NCBI GenBank assembly: GCA_934553185.1 | Contig: CAKTFF010000080.1 | Span: 1 to 8,149, forward strand | Origin: an uncultured Devosia sp. | Lineage (GTDB): Bacteria; Pseudomonadota; Alphaproteobacteria; Rhizobiales; Devosiaceae | Direction: 5' to 3' | DNA: 8,149 bases | In this document: piece by piece, positions 6,566-8,149 of the stretch | Layout of the letters: every line of letters starts with the position of its first letter | Position numbering within the stretch: the first letter of the stretch is position 1 | Position numbers and translations under genes: made by a program | Notes under the pieces: model-generated | The model's input: the letters and a program-made list of their open reading frames with translations, nothing else | Database searches by the model: none | What the model was told of the DNA's origin: nothing

Positions 6566-7420
6566 TTAGCCGAACACCACCGTCTTGCGCCCATTCAGCA
6601 TGACGCGCGACTCCAGGTGCAGCTTGACCGCACGCGCCAGAACCCGCGACTCGATATCCCGTCCCGCCGCGACCAGGTCTTCGGCACTCATGGCATGGGT
6701 GACGCGCGCTGTTTCCTGCTCGATGATCGGACCTTCATCGAGATCGGGCGTTACGTAATGGGCGGTGGCCCCGATGATCTTGACGCCGCGCTCATGGGCC
6801 TGGTGATAGGGCTTGGCGCCCTTGAAGCTGGGCAGAAACGAGTGATGAATGTTGATCACCTGCCCGAACAGGCGGGTGGATAGGTTGTCGGACAGCACCT
6901 GCATATAGCGCGCGAGCACCACAAGGTCGGCGCCGGTTTGCTTGACCAGATTGAGCACCTGCTCTTCCTGCGCTGCCTTGGTGTCCTTGGATACTGGCAG
7001 CAGGTGGAACGGGATGCCGGCGTCTTCGGCGATCTTGCGGGTGTCATCGTGGTTGCTGATCACCGCCGCAACCTCGGCATCAAGCCAGCCGACGCGGATC
7101 TGATACAGCAGATGCAAAAGCGTATGGTCGAACTTGGACACGAGGATAACCAGGCGCTTCTTGCGGCTCTGGTCAACCAGCGCGGTCTTCATGCCGAAGC
7201 GCTCGATGGGAGATTTCAGCGTCCGCTCCAGCGTCTCGCGGGTCACGCCCTGCGGCGCCGTAAAGGCGAGCCGCATAAAGAACTGCCCGGTTTCCCGATC
7301 CCAGAACTGGTTGGATTCGGCGATATTGGCGTCAAGGGCAGCCAATTCGGTGGAAACGGCGGCAACAATGCCGGGGCGGTCCACGCAGGACAGGGTCAGA
7401 ACGAAATTGGCCGGGGACAT
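6566..7420 (-). CDS. purU: Formyltetrahydrofolate deformylase
   Basis: This 284-residue protein is the normal length for PurU (E. coli about 280). The N-terminal ACT domain (residues about 1-82) begins with FVLTLSCVDRPGIVAAVS, the expected ligand-sensing fold. The C-terminal formyltransferase-like domain (about 88-265) contains INIHHSFLPSFKGAKPYHQA with N190 and H192, and DLDEGPIIEQ with D228, the Asn-His-Asp triad of the PurN/PurU group. It hydrolyses 10-formyltetrahydrofolate to formate and tetrahydrofolate, balancing one-carbon units between purine and glycine or methionine pools. The start is chosen at ATG 7420, behind AAAGGA with about 8 bases of spacing. A promoter with a TTGACG -35 box sits just upstream, after a terminator that shields the gene from the upstream leftward transcription. 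The small membrane protein gene follows 24 bases later. Confidence 0.96.
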   Translation of the reverse strand: MSPANFVLTLSCVDRPGIVAAVSTELAALDANIAESNQFWDRETGQFFMRLAFTAPQGVTRETLERTLKSPIERFGMKTALVDQSRKKRLVILVSKFDHTLLHLLYQIRVGWLDAEVAAVISNHDDTRKIAEDAGIPFHLLPVSKDTKAAQEEQVLNLVKQTGADLVVLARYMQVLSDNLSTRLFGQVINIHHSFLPSFKGAKPYHQAHERGVKIIGATAHYVTPDLDEGPIIEQETARVTHAMSAEDLVAAGRDIESRVLARAVKLHLESRVMLNGRKTVVFG

Positions 7421-7450
7421 CCACGCGTCCTTTGGTGAAAATGCCCCTGC

Positions 7451-7479
7451 GGTATCGATGGCTTACGGCTGTCCGTCAA
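7451..7479 (-). promoter_or_regulatory. Promoter for purU
   Basis: On the minus strand, TTGACG (7474-7479, five of six consensus bases) is followed after 17 bases by GATACC (7451-7456, three of six). Transcription would start near 7444, about 24 bases before the purU ATG. It begins only about 6 bases beyond the T-tract of the preceding terminator, so purU seems to be transcribed separately from the micro-gene and potI. Confidence 0.45.
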
Positions 7480-7484
7480 GCCGC

Positions 7485-7519
7485 AATAAAAAGGGCCGCC
7501 CCTTGCGGAGCGGCCCTTT
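7485..7519 (-). terminator. Strong intrinsic terminator
   Basis: A perfect 10-base-pair stem, AAAGGGCCGC with GCGGCCCTTT (7490-7499 and 7510-7519), encloses a 10-base loop. On the minus strand it is followed by a TTTTTATT tract (7485-7492, partly in the stem), so it ends leftward transcription. The plus strand has only TTT CTGAGTTT after the stem, so rightward termination would be weaker. It lies about 38 bases after the micro-ORF stop. Confidence 0.85.
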
Positions 7520-7556
7520 CTGAGTTTATCGGCCTCGAGTGCCGTGGAGGCGTGTG

Positions 7557-7628
7557 CTAGCGGAGATCACTCCCGGCCATCACATCAAATCCAAGACCTT
7601 CTTCGAGCACCATAATCTCATAAGACAC
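7557..7628 (-). CDS. Putative 23-residue micro-protein with an exceptional ribosome-binding site
   Basis: This very short frame reads leftwards from GTG (7628-7626) to TAG (7557-7559). The peptide begins MSYEIMVLEEGL and ends GFDVMAGSDLR. It is acidic (three Glu and two Asp against one Arg), has no membrane helix or cysteine, and I do not recognise it. Support for translation is a ribosome-binding site, AAAGGAGGTGATCCAG, that matches the complement of the 16S rRNA 3' end over 16 bases and runs straight into the start codon, plus a strong terminator 38 bases past the stop. Its 49% GC, with codons such as TCT, TAT, ATT and TTT, is lower than the neighbouring genes. It lies 113 bases after potI on the same strand, so it may be the last gene of that operon or a separate unit. 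Alternatives are a regulatory leader or a dual-function small RNA. Confidence 0.5.
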   Translation of the reverse strand: MSYEIMVLEEGLGFDVMAGSDLR

Positions 7629-7643
7629 TGGATCACCTCCTTT
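7628..7643 (-). promoter_or_regulatory. Extended Shine-Dalgarno of the micro-ORF
   Basis: AAAGGAGGTGATCCAG, read on the minus strand, is the exact complement of the last conserved bases of bacterial 16S rRNA (CTGGATCACCTCCTTT). Ordinary sites in this window use 4-6 bases, for example GGAGG before the antiporter. The core GGAGG is followed by 7 bases before GTG, which is a normal distance. Confidence 0.7.
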
Positions 7644-7653
7644 GCATTGGTTG

Positions 7654-7669
7654 AACATGGGAGGATGTT
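7654..7669 (-). promoter_or_regulatory. Hairpin with anti-Shine-Dalgarno CCUCCC loop
   Basis: On the minus strand AACAT and ATGTT form a 5-base-pair stem around the six-base loop CCTCCC. The loop can pair with the GGAGG of the micro-ORF's ribosome-binding site (about 15 bases downstream), or with other messages. Similar CU-rich hairpin loops occur in alphaproteobacterial small RNAs (CcsR/cuckoo type). The stem is short and AU-rich, so folding should be weak. Confidence 0.4.
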
Positions 7670-7706
7670 GCGCCGTTTTTCGCCCTCTGTCCAGCGTCCC
7701 CTGTTC

Positions 7707-7735
7707 ACGATATTTTGCCGGTCACGGCTCTTGAA
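7707..7735 (-). promoter_or_regulatory. Weak putative promoter for the micro-ORF unit
   Basis: TTCAAG (7730-7735) and TATCGT (7707-7712) on the minus strand are 17 bases apart, with three and four of six consensus matches. A start near 7700 would give a transcript of about 215 bases ending at the terminator. The micro-ORF could equally be transcribed by read-through from potI. Confidence 0.28.
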
Positions 7736-7741
7736 CTGGCC

Positions 7742-8149
7742 TTAGCCCCGCACCTTCTTGGGCCGCGACCGCAGCTGCAACACCGTGGCGCCAAACACGC
7801 CCAGTGCCACGATGCCGATGATGATGGTCGCCAGGGCATTGACGTCCGGCGACACACCGAGGCGCACTTTGGAAAAGATCACCATGGGCAGGGTCGAGGA
7901 GCCGGGGCCCGACACGAAGCTGGCGATCACCAGGTCGTCGAGCGACAGGGTGAAGGCTAGCAGCCAGCCCGACACCAGCGCCGGGGCGATAATGGGCAGG
8001 GTAATATCGAAAAACACCCGCACGGGCGTCGCGCCCAGATCCATCGCCGCTTCTTCAAGGCTCTGGTCGAGGTCGGACAGGCGCGACTGCACTAAGACCA
8101 CCACATAGGCCATGCAGAAGGTGGAATGGGCAATGATGATGGTGAGGAT
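7742..8149 (-). CDS. potI: Putrescine ABC transporter permease, C-terminal part
   Basis: This reading frame is open from the right edge to TAA at 7742-7744, giving 135 residues; the start is outside the window. It has the ABC-permease EAA loop, EEAAMDLGATPVRVFFDITLP, which contacts the ATPase subunit. Strong PotI-type stretches follow, including SGWLLAFTLSLDDLVIASFVSGPG and GVSPDVNALATIIIG, with membrane helices in both, and the protein ends in the basic RSRPKKVRG. In E. coli PotI is one of the two membrane subunits of the PotFGHI putrescine importer, and this fragment resembles PotI more than PotC. The ATG at 8111 is internal, because upstream codons (ILTIIIAHSTFC) still match the family. 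The rest of the transporter operon is expected to the right of the window. Confidence 0.93.
   Translation of the reverse strand: MLTIIIAHSTFCMAYVVVLVQSRLSDLDQSLEEAAMDLGATPVRVFFDITLPIIAPALVSGWLLAFTLSLDDLVIASFVSGPGSSTLPMVIFSKVRLGVSPDVNALATIIIGIVALGVFGATVLQLRSRPKKVRG

Noticed and set aside
7628..7643. Plus-strand CTGGATCACCTCCTTT looks like the 3' end of a 16S rRNA gene
   Set aside because: The bases upstream do not match the conserved GGGGAACCTGCGG of helix 45, so this is not an rRNA remnant. On the minus strand it makes sense as an extended ribosome-binding site.
7539..7745. 68-codon plus-strand frame covering the micro-ORF region
   Set aside because: It has a GTG start, no good ribosome-binding site and no recognisable domain, and the composition is Arg-rich. 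The signals (terminator T-tract, ribosome-binding site) all favour the minus strand.

Overview
The window is a dense, GC-rich stretch of bacterial chromosome with small overlaps between genes. The protein types point to an alphaproteobacterium, probably Hyphomicrobiales: paired transglutaminase-like genes, an Rrf2 regulator with a CEDC-type cysteine cluster, PurU, and a PotI-type putrescine permease. A Devosia-like relative is a guess from general resemblance only. There are no tRNA or rRNA genes, CRISPR arrays, insertion sequences or phage genes.

Layout, left to right. Bases 1-2385 (+) hold the 3' end of a fumarylacetoacetate-hydrolase-family gene, a compact RecD/Dda-like superfamily 1 helicase and a transglutaminase-like protein. 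They overlap by 1 and 4 bases, so they are very likely one translationally coupled message. A second, different transglutaminase-like gene (2401-3237, -) converges on the first with only 15 bases between stop codons. A 252-base divergent promoter region (3238-3489) follows. It serves that gene and a YbaL/KefB-type cation:proton antiporter (3490-5853, +), which has an RCK/TrkA-N domain and an unusually long acidic tail. An Rrf2-family regulator (5922-6356, +) follows and ends in a CTAG shared with the stop of a 62-residue membrane protein on the other strand (6353-6541). That small gene lies just downstream of purU (6566-7420, -), probably in one operon. The right edge is the 3' part of a potI-like gene (7742-8149, -).

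The most interesting part is the 321-base gap between potI and purU (7421-7741). On the minus strand it contains what looks like a tiny complete transcription unit: a weak promoter-like pair, a hairpin with an anti-Shine-Dalgarno CCUCCC loop, and a 16-base ribosome-binding site matching the complement of the 16S rRNA 3' end up to the start codon. A 23-codon reading frame starting with GTG and a strong intrinsic terminator come next, immediately before a separate purU promoter. I do not recognise the 23-residue peptide. The sequence supports a translated micro-gene or a dual-function small RNA, possibly at the end of the putrescine transporter operon.

The other genes do ordinary jobs: catabolic hydrolysis, DNA metabolism, peptide or protein modification, potassium/proton exchange, Fe-S- or redox-linked regulation, one-carbon and purine metabolism, and polyamine uptake. 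Several long antisense reading frames are shadows of these genes.
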